A DNA stretch of 64,000 bases from Symbiodinium sp. CCMP2592 (GCA_905221615.1 CAJNDT010000613.1:1029324-1093323); one strand, 5' to 3'; shown: positions 21,601 to 37,265, counted from the stretch's first letter. The notes: generated by a model not told the origin, from the letters alone. A program made the numbers and translations.

Positions 21601-24600
21601 CCCACGTTTCGTGCTCAAGGTACGGTGTATGTACGTATGCACCCATGCATGTGTGCGTGTGTAAGATTACGTACATGGGAAATGGGAATGCATGCACTCA
21701 TGCCTAAATATTCTGACGTATGCATCTACATATGTACGTACGCACTTGTGCATGCATGTTTACATGTCTGTGTGTATGTGTGTATGTGTGCATGTATGTA
21801 TGTAATTATATATGTACGCATTTCTGTCTGCATGTGTGCGGATATGAATACTGTATCTCTATGTATGTTTGTATGTGTATGTACGCACGTACGTAACAAT
21901 CTGTGTGCTTATGTATAGTTATGTATTATGTATGTATTTACATATGCATGTATACATGTGTGCATGCTGGCATGTATGTAACTTATGTATGTATGCACGT
22001 GCGTAGGTAGGTATGTATGCACGTAGGCGTGTATGTATGAAAGCAAATATGTATGTATACATGCATTCATGCGTGCACGCATGTATGCATGTACATGTGT
22101 ATGTATATACATATATGCATATACATAGACGAATATGCATATGCATAGAACATGGATTTGGCGATGTATACGGACATACAGACAAAGGAGCGGACATCCA
22201 CGAAAAATAAACAAAAGGGAGGAAGTAGGAGGGCCAACTATAAGAAAGGTCACATGAGGCAAGACAAATAAGACAAGTCAGGAGAAGATAACTCGAGTTA
22301 ATATAAAATACAAAAAATACCTGACAAAGCAAACTGATACATACCTTCGTGCCTTCGCTGCATCGATCTTTCCAGTTCATATAACTATATACAGACATAA
22401 TATGTCTGTATATATACATATTATGTATATATACATATATGTATGCATGGATTTATGTGTGTACGTGTGTGCGTGTGTCGACGCACACACTGTACATATA
22501 CATTCAAGCAAACTGTGCGCCTTCTGCCGCTTCTCCGCAGCCAAGCGCTCGGCTGCGGCAGCGCGCTTCTCCTCCCGCTCCCGTCGCCAGGCCTGAAGGT
22601 CTGTATTGAGTTCTGTTGGGATGTATAGACGCTTCGTTTCAGCGTATACAATAGGGTTAAGATAAAAGGCTTATAGTCGAAAACATTTCAGTTGAGGTCA
22701 GGAACTGTACGGTTGACAGACTGCTCCTGTCCCTGCTTGTAACCACCGGTGAACCTAAAATTGACATCTTACTGCCCTAACCCCAAATCCCTCTATCCGA
22801 ACCCAAGAACGCGGGGTTCGGAGCTTCAGGCAAGAAAGTAGGCGTTAATGATTAAAGGAGTAAAGGGTTTGCGGTGTGCTTGTATTGAAACTTGGGAGTT
22901 GCACGCGCGGTATCTGGTGCCACTTCAAACTTTCAAAACAGCTGAGAGCAGGGCATCGTACTAGCAAGCGACTAGGTGCGGCAAAATTGCACAGCAAGGA
23001 AAACTGTGAATCATAGTGGCGGTCATTGTGATGGTGGTGTTGGTGGTGGCAGCGTTGGCCGCGGCGGCAGCAGTGCAGAAGCTTGCAGCTTGGTGACGTC
23101 GATTGTCAAAGCGACGGCACTTAACACGATCTTTGCCATGGCATGACAGTGATGAGGACGAAAAAGCCGATGCTGACGATGACTCTGATGGCCGCAGCAA
23201 TGATAGACAAAAGGACATCCAGAGAGAGAGAGAGAGAGAGAGAAAAAAAACACACGCCGCCAGCTGTCGCGTGGAATTGTGTAACCCTCGACACGACTAT
23301 GACTGAGATACTACTTGTATGCCAGCAATAGCAACAGGACGTTGAAGGAAACAAGGCTGCATGTTGATGAAACCTTCAAGACACTCCCTTAGATAAGGGA
23401 CTAAACATGTAAGGATCTCTCGCATGCTGCTGGACCAAGCTCTGTTCTCTGGCTCGTGAGACAAGTACCAGAGGCCAATCTGCCCAAAGACCCGCACGTT
23501 TCAGGCACAGGCACCAAAGCCTCCAAAAAAGACCCTGGACCGTGCACAATCTTTGCCGGTATGCTCTGCCTGTAAACCCTAAAACCCTAAACCTTATAAA
23601 CCCTAAACCCCTAAACCCAAAACCCACGGCCTCGACTTGCTTCTTTCGCTCCTGCAGTCTCTGCTCATCCAGGCATCCCGCACGACGAGGTTACAGTATG
23701 GGGATCTGAAAAGGTTGCGAAATGAACCTACGGTTTAGGGCTTAGGGTTTAGGGTTTAGGGGTTTGGACACTTGCAAACTCTCCGTTACCAGGCAGGTGG
23801 CGTTGCTTGCCAGTTACGGTGTTGCTGTGAGGTTGGGGCAGTCTTCCATAAATAAGGTACATTGCATAGCAACACTGCATCCCAAAACCTCTACTTAAAC
23901 CCTTGAACCACTCAACTTGAATTCCGAACCTCCCAGTGAGGCCTTGGCTGTGCCTACCTTAACAAGTCTTCAAAAGCCCTAGACAATGCGATAACAACAT
24001 CAAACACCCATGGACACCTCCAACCTGAACCCTATACTCTGCAAACCCATCAGTGTAGGACAGACCGAAGTCCCGATCTTTAAAACAGCCTTCGGGCCTC
24101 AGGCCAAAAGACCATACAAGCCCTGAGCCGTGTTAATATGCAGGATTGGGTTTCCAGGTTCAGGGTTCGAAGTTTAGGACTTGGAGTGCAGGTTTGTGAA
24201 TGGCGACATCGTTTTTCGGGACCAGCCCTCAGCCGAGAACGTTGCATTACAGTACAGTACATTACATCATGCAAAACTTCACCGTGTTGCTCATGAGGAT
24301 GAGCTGATCGAGACGGTATTCATCCACCACAATGCTGCTCCACGATCTCATTGTCAAGAAGGTGATTAGCCCAACGTGGTGAAATCTCCAACCATTCCAT
24401 GGTGGAGCAACATTATCCTGGAAGCCTGCATCGTAAGTCCTGAACCTACTCCCTGGCCATCTTTCCCCGCAAAAAACTAAACGAAAGACATAATTGCCTA
24501 CCAGCAATTTCCGGCATACTGAGGAACTCCTCAACAAGCAGCTTGACATCATCATATTCCATACTGTAAAACCCATGCTGGAAAGCTCTAACACTAGATC

Positions 24601-27600
24601 CTAAATCCTAAATGCTGAACACAAACGCTCGAAACATCTCAAGAACCCACAATTCTAAACACTAAACCCGCAACGTTGGTCCTGGCATTCCTGCTTTGTG
24701 CGCTCAATTTTCGCCGCCCTGGCCTGCCTCTCCTGTTTGCTACAAGGACTACGTTGGCTGTCAGGATAATACTGACATTACCTCGCGTTGCTAGGGATGA
24801 CTTCTATGACCAGCTGACCTAGTCTGACTGTTATCACGACCATCCGGATTAGAACCGCGCTGGCAGTTTCGTTTGCTATGTCCGACCATTTTCGTATACG
24901 AGCATCCTGACCATTCCTAGACACGGCTGTGATGGCCTTTAAAAGTGTGAAATAATACTTCTAATCCGTATGCAACAGATATACAGGTTCTAACTGTTCT
25001 CGCCATGAATGCTCTTCTTGCTAGCGTTACTTACTTCTGCAGTCAGTATGCTCGCCACTTCTGATGCAGTTGCTGCTGCTCCTATCGTGATCATTGGTTG
25101 TGCGAGCAGTATTGTCAACAGCTGACAGTTCACTTCTGCTAGTGTCCGGGACTGTGAACTCGCAGCTGACAATTACTAAAGTCGCGCCTAGACACCAATT
25201 GAGGTTATGGTTACTACGACCACTATCTAGTGGGGCTACCGTCAGTAGACAGAGCAGGTACAAGGATTTACAGCTTGTGACCAAGGGCTAAGACGTGGGA
25301 GGTTACCACTGCAAGTAGTCTCACCATTGACTTTCAAGGGCTTTATGTAGGGTCGTGTAGAGTGTTTCGGGCGTGGCCTTGGACCACCTCAAAAAACCCT
25401 CACCCTACCCCCCCCCCCGCCGCCTCGGAACAAAATCGCCGAACCACCCAAAGCCCCAAAATGAAACTCTGCTTCTCAAAGCTTTCCGATTCGGGGCCCC
25501 CGTAAGGTGTGGACCTCAGAGAGAGATGGTATGTTGCGATGCTGCAAGATAAGGGGCCTTAATAATTAGAATAAGGCTTTGGGGGGCCCATTCTACTATA
25601 CCTATAAGGAGTAACCGCAAAATAGAACTGGACCCCTGTATGGGTGGTTGTCAAAATTATGGTCCCTTTTTGGGCAACCCTACATATTAGGTGCCGTACT
25701 ATATTAGTGACACAAAAAGGGACCATAATTTTGACAACCACCCATATTACGGTTTAGGGCCTTACAGTAGAAGCCAGAAAGATAGCATTATCGTAACCCC
25801 TTTAAGGTAAACTATAGGGGATCCTACCATTAATCCATATTCCAACTTTCTGGAGTTCCCTTTTATGTAGGAACCTGGTTAAGAAACCCTGGCCCTATAA
25901 TCCCCAAGGAGTAGAAGTCATTTAAGGAACCCGAATAAGGGGGTTTGGCTTTGGGGTTTCGAGTTTGGGCCTTGGGGGTTCAAGCCTTCGGCAGGTGGGC
26001 GGGGGACTCTTTGGGAGGTTAAAAATTTCGGCAAAGGGTTCAGGACCCATAGGGTTTAGGGTCTAGAGACTCCAATATCCCATCCCTTACTTAAGGAATA
26101 GACCTTAACTCATTCTAGTATTAAGGATCCTACTATAGTTTAAGGTAAAATTCCTTAAGTAAGGGGTACTGGAGTCTCTGGGGATACAACGTGGGACTCA
26201 CCAACTGATTCCGGTTCCTAACGACCCGGTAGGCCCCCCCCCAAGCAAACTACAGACGACCTCACAGGACTGGACCTGGCTTCCGGCTTCAGGTGATCTA
26301 CTGAACATCGAACCCCAAATCTCAGGCAGTGAACTGCGTGCTGGCGCATGTGGCTGCAGCTACTCAATCGGAGCCACTGAAGGAGAAACTGCGAAACTCC
26401 AAGCTCTTGGCCACAAGACCATTGAAGATACACCGCAACAAACGCCTTCAGACGCATTCCGTCCTTCTGCAAGCTTCCATCAGAAGTTGTCTAACTTCCT
26501 CCCGGCATATGTCTGACTCTTAGATCCTGCAAAACCCTCAATTCGGAATCACCTGCTGCACAACCCAGCGGATATGCTTAAAGTTTACCTTTTGCCTCAG
26601 CTGATAGCCCAGGTCCCCAACCTGTATGGCGTCTTCAACGGGCTCGTCGCGAAGCTTCTCGTTCTCGGCCTGGCCAGGTGGAACTCAGGGGCCGCGAGTG
26701 TGAGTCTGATGACCCAAACGATTCCAGGGACGAAGTGGGGTTTAGGGGTTCGGGTTGTGGGTTTAGGGCTAGGAGTTCAGGAGTTCAGGACTTTAGGGGT
26801 TTAGGGTTTTAGAGTTTAGGGCTCAGGGTTTAGGGTTCAGGCTTTGTGGTGGGGTTGTCGAGGCGGCGGCGGTGGCTGGGGTTAACACAGCCGCGAGAGG
26901 CACTGCTGGCAGGTTGAAGTCGAGCACCCAAACGGAACTGCAACTCATACCATCAACTTGCCAGCAGAGCCTGATAGACTCACTAAACCCAGGAGTAACC
27001 TAGGAATAAAAAGGGTGCCCCTTTTTGGCTTTAAAGGGGCTTAAAAGGGAACCTGATCTCTAAAGCAGGGGATAAGGGCCTACTCTGGGTCCTAGCTTAT
27101 CTTAGTTGCTGAGTTCATAAGCCCCCCAAAAGTGTACACTAGAAGTGCAAGGTGTATCCACTCAACTACTAAGTTATCATCATACCAATAGAACACCAAG
27201 CTTCACTTCACTTCAAGCTGCTTTTGGCCTCTTGCTGTTCCCGCCACGCAGCCACGAGCTGGCGTCTCTCTGCATGCAGGGCTTCCTGGGAAGAGTCGCC
27301 ACTGAGTGCTGGAGGTTTCAAAAGGTTCAAAGCGCAGTACCGACGAAATCGAATAAGACAACAATTGCTTATAGAAGTAATTTTCATACTCATTGACGAT
27401 GATCTGCATGATCCATTAGCCATGGCTATAACCCTGACAATGGCGAGAACCAATGATAGCATGTTGATGGTCATGCTCTCCAGCCGAGGCGTCCCCCTCA
27501 AAACCTTCAAGAGCGAGTGTCAACTAATGGAAAAGTAAGAGCAGCACTAATAAATATAGGGGCCTGAATAATTAGGATAGGGTGTTGGAGCCCATTTTAC

Positions 27601-30600
27601 TAGAAATATACTAAGGAACCCCCAAATAGTATTGGTAATTTCTTTAGGCCCCTAGAATAATCATATAAAGCAGAGCTGTTTCCTAAGCCCTAAACCCTAA
27701 ACCCTAAGCCCTAAACCCTAAGAGGGAGCCTGCTCGTAGATCCACTTGCCGTGGGCCACGAGCGCCTCGTGGCTTTTCCCCGGGAGGAGCAGCTGCGCCT
27801 TCGTCGGGGGCCAGAGCCAAGAGACTCCGCGACTCCCTGAAACAAGGAATGTAGCTTAAAAGGGTTCCTTAAAGGGATCTATAAGGGATCTATAAGGGTT
27901 CCTTAAAGGGATCTATAAGGGATCTATAAGGGTTCCTTAAAGGGATCAAGAAGGGTTCTATGAGGGAATTAAGGAATATACCTCTTATACTATAGGGTTT
28001 AGGGTTTAGGGGTTCGAATATCCCTTAACTAAGGATTACCTGGGGCTCCTAGGGTTCCTTTGAAAGATCCTTTAAGGGAGCTATAGGGTTTAGGGTTGAG
28101 GGATTTCTAATATCCCTTAATTAAGGAATACACCTACTATAGTTGAAGGTAACTAGATTCCTTAATTAAGGGATATTGGAGTCTCTGGGAGGCCCTTCTT
28201 TTCGGACCCCCGGGGAGAGGACCGGGGGGGGGAGGCGGGGAGGGGCTTCAGGGTATAATGTATTTAGGGACTTTCATGATGATTAGAATGACGATGAGCT
28301 TTTTGAGGGTATATAAGATGTCTGGTTGGACTATGGGAAACGAAACTAGTAACACTACGGTTGATGATATAAATCCTGCATTACCCATAATAAGGAATAT
28401 ACCATAATTCCCATAGTTTAGGGCCCTTAAGGTAATGCAGGATTTATATCATCCACCGTAGTACTCATCCTTCAGACCCCTATCTCAGAAAGCACCCTTC
28501 CGGTAGTAACACAGCCATGGGGCCAAACGCTGAAATCATGAAAGACCGCCTCTAGGCTGGGATAGCGGACCTCAAGACAGTTTCAGATTTATGGACTACC
28601 ACTAGCCACTGCTCCAAACTGGGGCCCAAGATTTCTGATTCGAACGCGCAGAATTTCAATTTCTGAGTTTGGCTCACTGTGTAGGATGCAGCGATCTTAA
28701 GTACACGGACCCGAGCTGGAACCATGCTCCTATTAGATCAGATGAAGTTCAGATGAAGAGCTTTAAGAGCCTGCACACCAAAGCACTAAGTCCCAAACCC
28801 ACCCGAAGCTTCCCAATTTGGACACATATCATGCAAGAGACTATACATATATGCTATGCTAGACTAGACTAGACTGTACTATATCATGCTAGGATAGAAC
28901 AATAGAACAGAATAGAACATAATATTGTATCTGCCTCCCATGGGACCTTAAACCCCAGTCTCCATTTTTTCGTCTCTGCAGGGCTACTTCTTCGACTTTT
29001 CTAGCAGCCCCTTGCCAGGGCGGAAGAGCATCGCGACGCCCTCAGAGGCAGAAACCTCCCATGACTCCTCGGACTTCGGTTTGGGGTTTGAGGTTTATAG
29101 GGTTCAGGACTTGAGCTTTAGGGTTTGGGTTTGGGGGTAGGGCTTAGGGTTTAGGCTGAATAAAAGGACCTGCAGAATCAGAATGGCCTTGTCGAAGAAC
29201 AGTTGAGGGACGGCTCTGGGATCTTACCACAAGTCTTCGAAACTAGCCTGTTTAGGCAGCGTAGAAGTCAGGGGTTCGGAACTACCCTAAACCCTGAATG
29301 GGGTTGGATGTCGGAGCCCTCCCTCTCTCCAGCACACCGAATGGATGCTTCGGGTTTTAGGGTTTATTGCTTTCGGGCTATCGGGACCCTACTCCTTTAA
29401 CTTTGGTTGGGGAGCTACGTTCATGCCTCCCACAAGGATGTAGAATGTGGAAGAGGAAGCTCGGGGGTATCGGCCGCCAAAAACACATGTGAATACGCCA
29501 GAGCATTAGCCCCTCTATGCAGAATCGGACAGCCAAGAGCTCAATCCTGAAACAGTAACTCTAAAAACTCTGAAGCCGGAATCCTAATGCCCGAGCCCCA
29601 GACTACATGCCGAGCACAAAACCCCGAGACGTCGCTACCACGGGCCTTAACCCTTCTGTGACTGAGCCCCAAACCCGAGCGCACAACGATCAAAGAGCAA
29701 CCAAAAGTACCCGGATACGGCCGAGTAGCACGATGCACGTCGCACTGCCAGACCTGTACAGAAGAATCCCCGAACTTGCCCAGCCGCATATACTGTATCA
29801 GAGAAGGCGCTGGATCAAATGAAGCCTTTCCCTGAACCGGACAAACCCCTGGCCATCTCGACTCGCAGCTTCTACTGACGCGTTCAACAGAAGCTTTTCG
29901 TTGGCGAACTTATGTCGCAGTGCGCGGCTGGGGGCGATTTATCGCTAAACTCTAAACCCTAACAACTGGAAACCCTCGAGTACCAGGCGCCCGGAACGGC
30001 TAGAAATTCGAAAGTTGAAGATTGAAGGCCAAGGAATATGAAGGTTCAAAAATCATTCATCATGCCTTTTAGACTGGGCCTAAGAGTAACCTAGGAATAA
30101 AAAGGGTGCCCTTTTTGGTTTAAAGGGGCTTATAAGGGAACCTGAACCCTCAAAAAGGGAATAAGGGCCTACTCTGGGTCCTAGTAGAGGGCAACAGGGC
30201 TTCGGACTTCTGGCCTACAAGGTCATAAGCTCTTTTTGCCTCAGGAAAATCGAGCTCCCTCATGAGCTTCCTTTGCGCGGGTCTAAGGTTGAACCCGAAA
30301 CCCTTAAACCCTTGACCCTAAACCCTACAACCCTGAAGCTTCATTGAGATCTACAAATCAAGATTTCTGCTGCAAACATTTCTCCGAGTGGTGATGGCTG
30401 AATTTTAGAAGACTTCCAAACCGCATGCTAAGTCTGTGGTTGTCTCACGTGCTCAGCCACCGGGGATTTCCATGTCAAGCGTGAACCCAAAGTCACCCAG
30501 GCTTTGTGCTTTGGTCAAAGTCTGCGCCGGACCTTAGACCCAGCTGCCCCGCATCATCTTCGGGTCTGCCATGATACACAAAATGCTAAGGGCCTTAATA

Positions 30601-33600
30601 ATTAGAATAGGGTTCCATTTAAAGGGATCCTTTTAAAGGGGTCTCTAACAAATCTAGAGTAGGGTTCCAGGCCTTAATAATTAGCATGGGTACTTGGGCC
30701 CCATTATACTATAATCACAATAAGGAACCCCCAAAAAAACATGGGTAATTATTTAGGCTTCTATAGTATATGACACCATGCCTGAAGCCTAATTAACCCA
30801 GAGCCCCATACTGGGGAACAGAAGCTATGGCTCAGAAGCCACCAGTTCAGTTCAGTCTGAACAGAGCACAACTCGAAACATGTAGAATATCAACCGTAAT
30901 TACAACCTGTGATACAGAAGAACTCAAAGCATAATGTAGAGTTCCTGTTTTTGACGTGTATATATATATATATATATGTATATATATGTCTGTGCGTGTG
31001 TGTGTGTGTGTATCCCCACTCCCGGCCGTTTCGCCGCTGGCGTCGACTCTGCGGCTGCACTCGTGCATGACACCCCAGACCCAACCTCGGATTGTGGCTG
31101 ATTTTGTATGGGATATGTCGATGTACCTGTATAGCAGATATAGGTAACTGTATACATGCAGGCATGCTTGCTCATGTATGTATACATATATGTATGAGTG
31201 TGTGTGTGTGTGTGTGTGTGGCTGTGTGTGCATATATTCATATGTATACATGGAAGTAATTATCAGTTTCAGGATGTATGCATGCATGCTTGTACAAGGG
31301 TATGCATGCATGCATGCATGCATGCATGCATGCATGCATGCATGTATGCGCGTGTACGCGTGTATGTACGTCTGTGCATATGTATGTATGCGACTATGTA
31401 TGCCTGTATGTCGGCATGCATGTATGACAGTCTGTATGTGAATATAATGCATGTGTTAATGTGTGTATGCGTTGCTGTGTGTATATGGGCAGGCATGTAT
31501 GTATGCACGCATGTATGTGTGTATGGATGTATGTATGTATGTCCATATGCATTTATGCAAGTGTGTATGTCTGTATGTCGGCATGCCTGAAAGTCTATAT
31601 GTCTGCATGTCTCTATGTAAGTCTGCAGCTATGTACGTATGAGACCTGCATTAGTGTAGGTATGCATTGCCTTGTACGCGGGTACGTTTGTACATATGTA
31701 TGCATGTATGTATGTACAAATGTATGTGTGTATGGGTGCATGTACGTATCTACGTCGCTGTGTCGGTATGCCTGTAAGTCATGCCTGTATGTCTGCACGT
31801 ATGCATGGATGCATGCATGTATGCAAGTATGCATGTCTGCATGCCTGTCTCTAGGATTCTCTTGGTTAGGTAGGTAAGTAGGTAGGTAGATAGATAGGCT
31901 GGTGCATATTCATTCGTGCATGCAGGCATGTATGTATGCATGCAGGCAAGCACGTGTGTAAGTACTTATACACATTTGTGCGAACCTATGCATGGATGCA
32001 TGCATGCATGGAGGTGGGTAGGTAGGCAGCCAGGTATAGGTAGCTCTATGTATAGACAGATAGATTAGACAGATGGTAGATAGATAGGTGGATAGATGGA
32101 GAGATGGATAAAGGGTGGACAGGACGGGACGGGACCGAGAGGGGAGGGAAGGGGGCTAATCTTGTCAAACAGTGTATTTATTCGAATGTTTGCCGGTTTA
32201 TACAAACCTAGGAAGACCAAGCGTGTCTTAGCAGTCTTAGCAAACGTTGATGAAAGGAATGATGTCTGCTGTGGCGTCACAGCTTCTGCGAGCGATCAGC
32301 GCCATTGGAAAAGGAATTCTACTGCCAAGTGCCAGTATGTGCATTCTAGGCCACTTGATTAAGCCCAACACCTTAAACAATATTGGGAAGTGGTATTCTG
32401 CGTTCCTTCTAGCTCCAGGGCTTGGGGATCAAGGTTTTGGGTATGGGATGAAGCATCTACGATTGCGCGTTGGGAGTGAGAGGGGCATGGGGAGCTTGTG
32501 AGCTTTTTGCAGAGTTACCTCTGAGCAGTTTGGTCCAACGAAACCCGAACCTCGATTCTGGATGCTCTAAACTTGGGTACTGCCCATCATACAGTAACAG
32601 TCTATAGTCTATAGTAGAGCGACTATTAAGGTCCTAACATATCTGTATTATGAATATGATCCAACTGTTACTGGGTGGGGGCAGTATCCAACTCTAAGTG
32701 ATCAACGTTGATCAACTCGGTGGTTTAAGCTTAAGGACTCAGAGTTCTAAGCCTTAAATCCTGAACCCTGATGCGGCTTAGGCCAAGATTTGCTCTTTTT
32801 GGTGAACCCACCCCGAAACCTGAACCCGAAAAGCAGCCAGAGCTCATAGGAAAAACACAAAACGTTGGACCCCAAACCTCGAAAGGCCTCATATACAGCG
32901 GCTGTATGAATTAGAATAGGGTATTTGGGGGTATCTTATACTACAACTATAAGAAGGAGCCCCCCCCCCCACAATAGTATAGGTAATTATCAAGGCCTCT
33001 AAATTACCTTAAAGAACCCTCAACACTAAAGGCCCTTCTAGTCCCTAAACAATTCACTAGGAGGTGCTTTTAAAGCCTTTGAAAAAGATTAGTAGGTAAG
33101 ACCCTCGTAAGCCCAATAAGAGCAAATATAAAATGACCCAAAGCCCTACCTAACCCTAAACGCTAAATCCTAAACCCTAAACCCTAAACCCTGAACCCTT
33201 GTCCCTTGAGATCCCTTAAAGGATTTCCTGATTCAGCGAGGTGAACCCAAAGTGGGCTTCCATGGGAGGGCGAGGTCCAGGACGACTTGGGAACGGCTCT
33301 TCACCTCGACCACAAAAAGGGGCCATAATGGTTAGACTGGGGTTCCTTTAAAGGGGATCCTTTGAAGGGCTCTTCTATAAGGGATCTGCTGTAGGGTTCT
33401 ATAATAAAGGGGTGCCTTAATAACCAGAATAAGGTTTTGGGTTATATTATATGGCTTCGGCTTAGGGTTTAAGGACTTAGGGTTTAGGGTACGGGGCCTT
33501 AATAATTAGAATGGGGCTCCTTTGAAGGAATCCTTCACGGATTCTGTAAGGGATCTGTAGTAGGGTTCCATAATATAGGGGCTGTAACAACTAGAACAGG

Positions 33601-36600
33601 GTTTGAGTTTTTCATGCTATAATCAGAATAAGGAGCCCCCACAAAAGTACTGGTAGTTATCTAGGCCTCTACAGTAGTTGAGGGCTCTCGGGCGTCTAAG
33701 GAGGGCTCCAGGGGCTTCTTGTTCAGTGGGTCTAGGACACCTCGGCTGTTTCAGGCCCGTTGGGTGTCTGAGGAGGGGGTTATGGGGTTACGGTTCAGGG
33801 TTACAGGTTTCAGGGTTTGGAGTTTGGGATTTTGGGGCCTGTGGTCCAGTCTTCAAGACTTCTTAACTTGCGGGTCTATGCCTATGCCATGAGCCATGCC
33901 CTAAAACAATTCCAGCAAGCTCTTCCCACAACATGCACGACCTCGAAACACAAACTCCATCCAATCCCTGCATTTCCACTGACAAGTAGTGGAAGTGGCG
34001 GCGGTGATTGTGATGGTGATGGTGGTGGTGGGGGTGGCGGTGGTGGTTGTGCTGGTGGTTGTAGTGGTAGTAGTGGTAGCAGTGACAGGCATGGCAGTAG
34101 TGGTAGTAGTAGTCGTCGTTGTCGTTGTCGTCCTGTTCCTAGTAGTCTTAGTCTTCGTCGTCGTAGTAGTAGAAGCAAAGTTATTCGTAGTGATTCATAC
34201 TATAGGTAGTAATTGGCCGTAGTAAGGCCGTCGTACAATCTCAGAACGGCATATGAACATGCGCTACCATGCCGGCCGTGCAACATGTGTCTTCCCCGAC
34301 TGTGCTGCCTTACATATGTTGTTCATTCCTGTCCAAGTTTCATGCCGGAAAGTGCCGGTGGCTCCAGGGGAAGCAAATTTCCCCTAATATTGAAACGCTC
34401 CCGCCACCCCCCCTCCTCCAAAAAATAAAAACTGATTTCGGAGGGCTCAAAACCCTAAACCCTAAACCCTAAACCGTCTGTATTAGGGAGGGCTTCGGGG
34501 CCTCCCGGTATGAGTCGGATTGACAGTACTTGGAGGTTCATGGGAATTAGTTAGTAACTATAGTAGGGTTTAAGGCTCGTTTTAAGGGTACTATAGGGCT
34601 CTATAAGGGGCTTCCTTTTAAGGGTTTAGGGTTTAGGGTCTAGTAATGAGCCAGACAGTCAGACAAGTAATTAAACAACTACCGTTTCCTACGCAGCCGT
34701 TGTTCTGAGCCGTAAACCCTCCAGCCCTGGAGCCCTAAGCCCTAAACCTTAAGCCCTAAACCCTAAAGCTCTAAGCCCTAAACCTTGAGCCCTAAGCCCT
34801 AATTTGGGTTTGATTGGTACTGCTGTAGTCTTGGCTCTATTAAAACTAATACAATCCTAGGCCCCCCTCTAATGTTTTTCATTAACTTTCAATTGTCGGC
34901 CCGAAACTGCAAAATTCCGGGGGCGGGAAGTTTTATATTCGGGGGCGTTACTGTTAGGGGGAAGCGATTAAACAGACTCAGAACTCCGTGGGAGAAAGAA
35001 AAAACAAAAGGACCTGTCTGAGGACACAAGTCAAAAAAGCCGAGGAGCAATTGCCTGAAACCCGCAACTACACCCCTAAACCCTAAACTGCCCTAAACCC
35101 CTGAACCCCTCAACCCCAAGCCCTAAGCAACTAAGCCCCTAAACCCTAAACCCTTAACCCCCGATTTCGACGCGGGAACCTCTACGGACGAGTCGGTCTG
35201 GCTCACGGTCTCATAGTCCTCGCGCCCACGACCCTAGGGATCTAAGGACTCGTATAGTAAGGCTTTTGGTTTCGAAAACCACACCTTTGTAAGGCGTTTG
35301 GGCTATTTCGATGCCCAGGGTGAGTTGGCCTGCCAGGCTTGCCGGAATTCCCTTGTGGGAGTTTGGGGACAATATAAGAGTATGGTGAATCAATTCCCTA
35401 TACCTTCCCTCAAGGGCATGAGGAAAATGATGTTCCAACTTTCTGGCTTCTACTGTAGGCTCCTTACACCCATAACAGTAATTAGAATGAGTTCTACAAT
35501 GGGGCTCCCTTTTTAGGGTACTTTGGGGTTCGATCATGTTCGGCTCCTTAAACTTAGTTGCTGATTTCACAAGCCCCAAAAAGTGCACACTTTCAGTTTT
35601 ATGTTTGGTAATATTATCCCCAAAAGTGCAAAGTGTATCCACTCAGCTACTAAATAAAGCATTACTAGACCCAAGAAGTAACCTAAGAATAAAACGGGTG
35701 CCCTTTTTGGTTTACAGGGGGTTAGAAGGGAACCTGAACCATAAAAAAAAGGGAATGAGGGCCAACTCTGGGTCCTAGACTGGGCGTTGAAGTAACCAAG
35801 GAGAAAAAATATACACTTTCACTTCATAATGGTTCCTTTAAGAAACAAAGTACTAAAGTATGGTACTCCAAAGCCCAGAACCAGGCCGGGAGGCTTTATC
35901 CAAGGGTAAAGGGAGGGACCCTTATAATAACCATTATATAGCCCATTATAGGGTAGGGGTCCCCATTAAGGGTCCCTCCTTTTCCCATACTAAACCCTAA
36001 ACCCTAAACCCTATACCCTTATAGAATCCCTATAGATCCCTTTAAAGAGTCCCCATTAAGGGTCCCTCCTTTTCCCCTTTGACTTGAGGGAGACTCCCAG
36101 TTCTCGAGTTGGGGTGACCGTGATCCTGTTTAGGGTTTAGGGTTTAGGGGGTGTACATTCGCCTACCAGCGAAGGGCTGGGCTTGAGATTCGAGGCTGTA
36201 CTATAATTAGGGGCCTCCATAGTTAGAAGAGGGTTTTGAGGCATATTCTGCGATCGCGCTAGTAAGAAATCCTCAAAATAGTTTAAGCGACTGTTTCGCC
36301 CTCCATGTTAGTAGTAGTTTGGGCTCTACGTGTAGGATCGGAGATGCCAGGCTGAGCAACTCCCCTGAATCCTAAACCCCAAACCTAAAAGCTTTGTGGC
36401 ATGTTGAGACTAGAATCAGTAGAATCGTATGGCGAGGCCCGAGAAGATAAACCTTGTTGCGAATTGCAACCTATGGTTTCTTTGCATGCGTTCATAGCAG
36501 CGTGGCGGACGGACCGGTATGTGGTGTACCAGCGTTAGCACTTATAGTTTAGAAGGGGCCACCCTGTAATAGTGGTATAATAGGAATAAAATAGGGCCCT

Positions 36601-37222
36601 AGTATAATCCTTATAGTCACTATTACAGGGTGGGGGCAGCTTCTAACTCATAGTAGGCAGCCCTAGCAGCCTGGGAGCCCTCAGCCGGCTGAACTCAGTG
36701 TAACTAGCAGTCCTCCTTTTCAAGGGATCTATAAGGGTTCCTATAAGGGTTCTATGAGGGGTTTAGGGCTTTAGGGGTCTAGGGTTTAGGGTTTATGCCT
36801 ACTTCTCGGGTATCATGGGGAACTAAAGGTTGACCTTTTTGGTCATATTGGGATTATAATAGGGACTATACTACCCAAAAAAGGTTAAAGGATACCTACT
36901 CTACTACTAGGCTAGAGTATGCAGGGAGCATCTCTGTGCTCAGTCGAAGAACCCTGCAACGCTTCTAGGCGGGAGTTTCCGAAAATAGGTACCTGCTTTT
37001 GGGGGGCCCTTATAATAAGTCCCCTATTTTTGGAAACTCCCAGGTTGGGAATCACCTCAAGTTCTAAATCCTACAGCCGGTCCAGAAGCTTGGTTCTGTA
37101 GGCGGTGATGAAGCCTCCAGCCAGATTCCTTGCATGTGCAGCAGGGGAGCAAGAAGAGTAATCAGGAGTCGTTGTTGTTGCTGTTGTTGCTGCTGTTATT
37201 GTTCCGGCAGTACAAAATAAAT

Positions 37223-37265
<43 letters not shown>

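Noticed and set aside
27730..27838. Plus-strand terminal exon (AVGHERLVAFPREEQLRLRR)
   Set aside because: Also open, but the minus reading fits phase 0 and the LPxxSxxxVxxH motif of the coiled-coil gene.
31150..32060. CRISPR-like array
   Set aside because: Units are 4-6 bp microsatellites with no constant repeat-spacer length and no cas-like genes.
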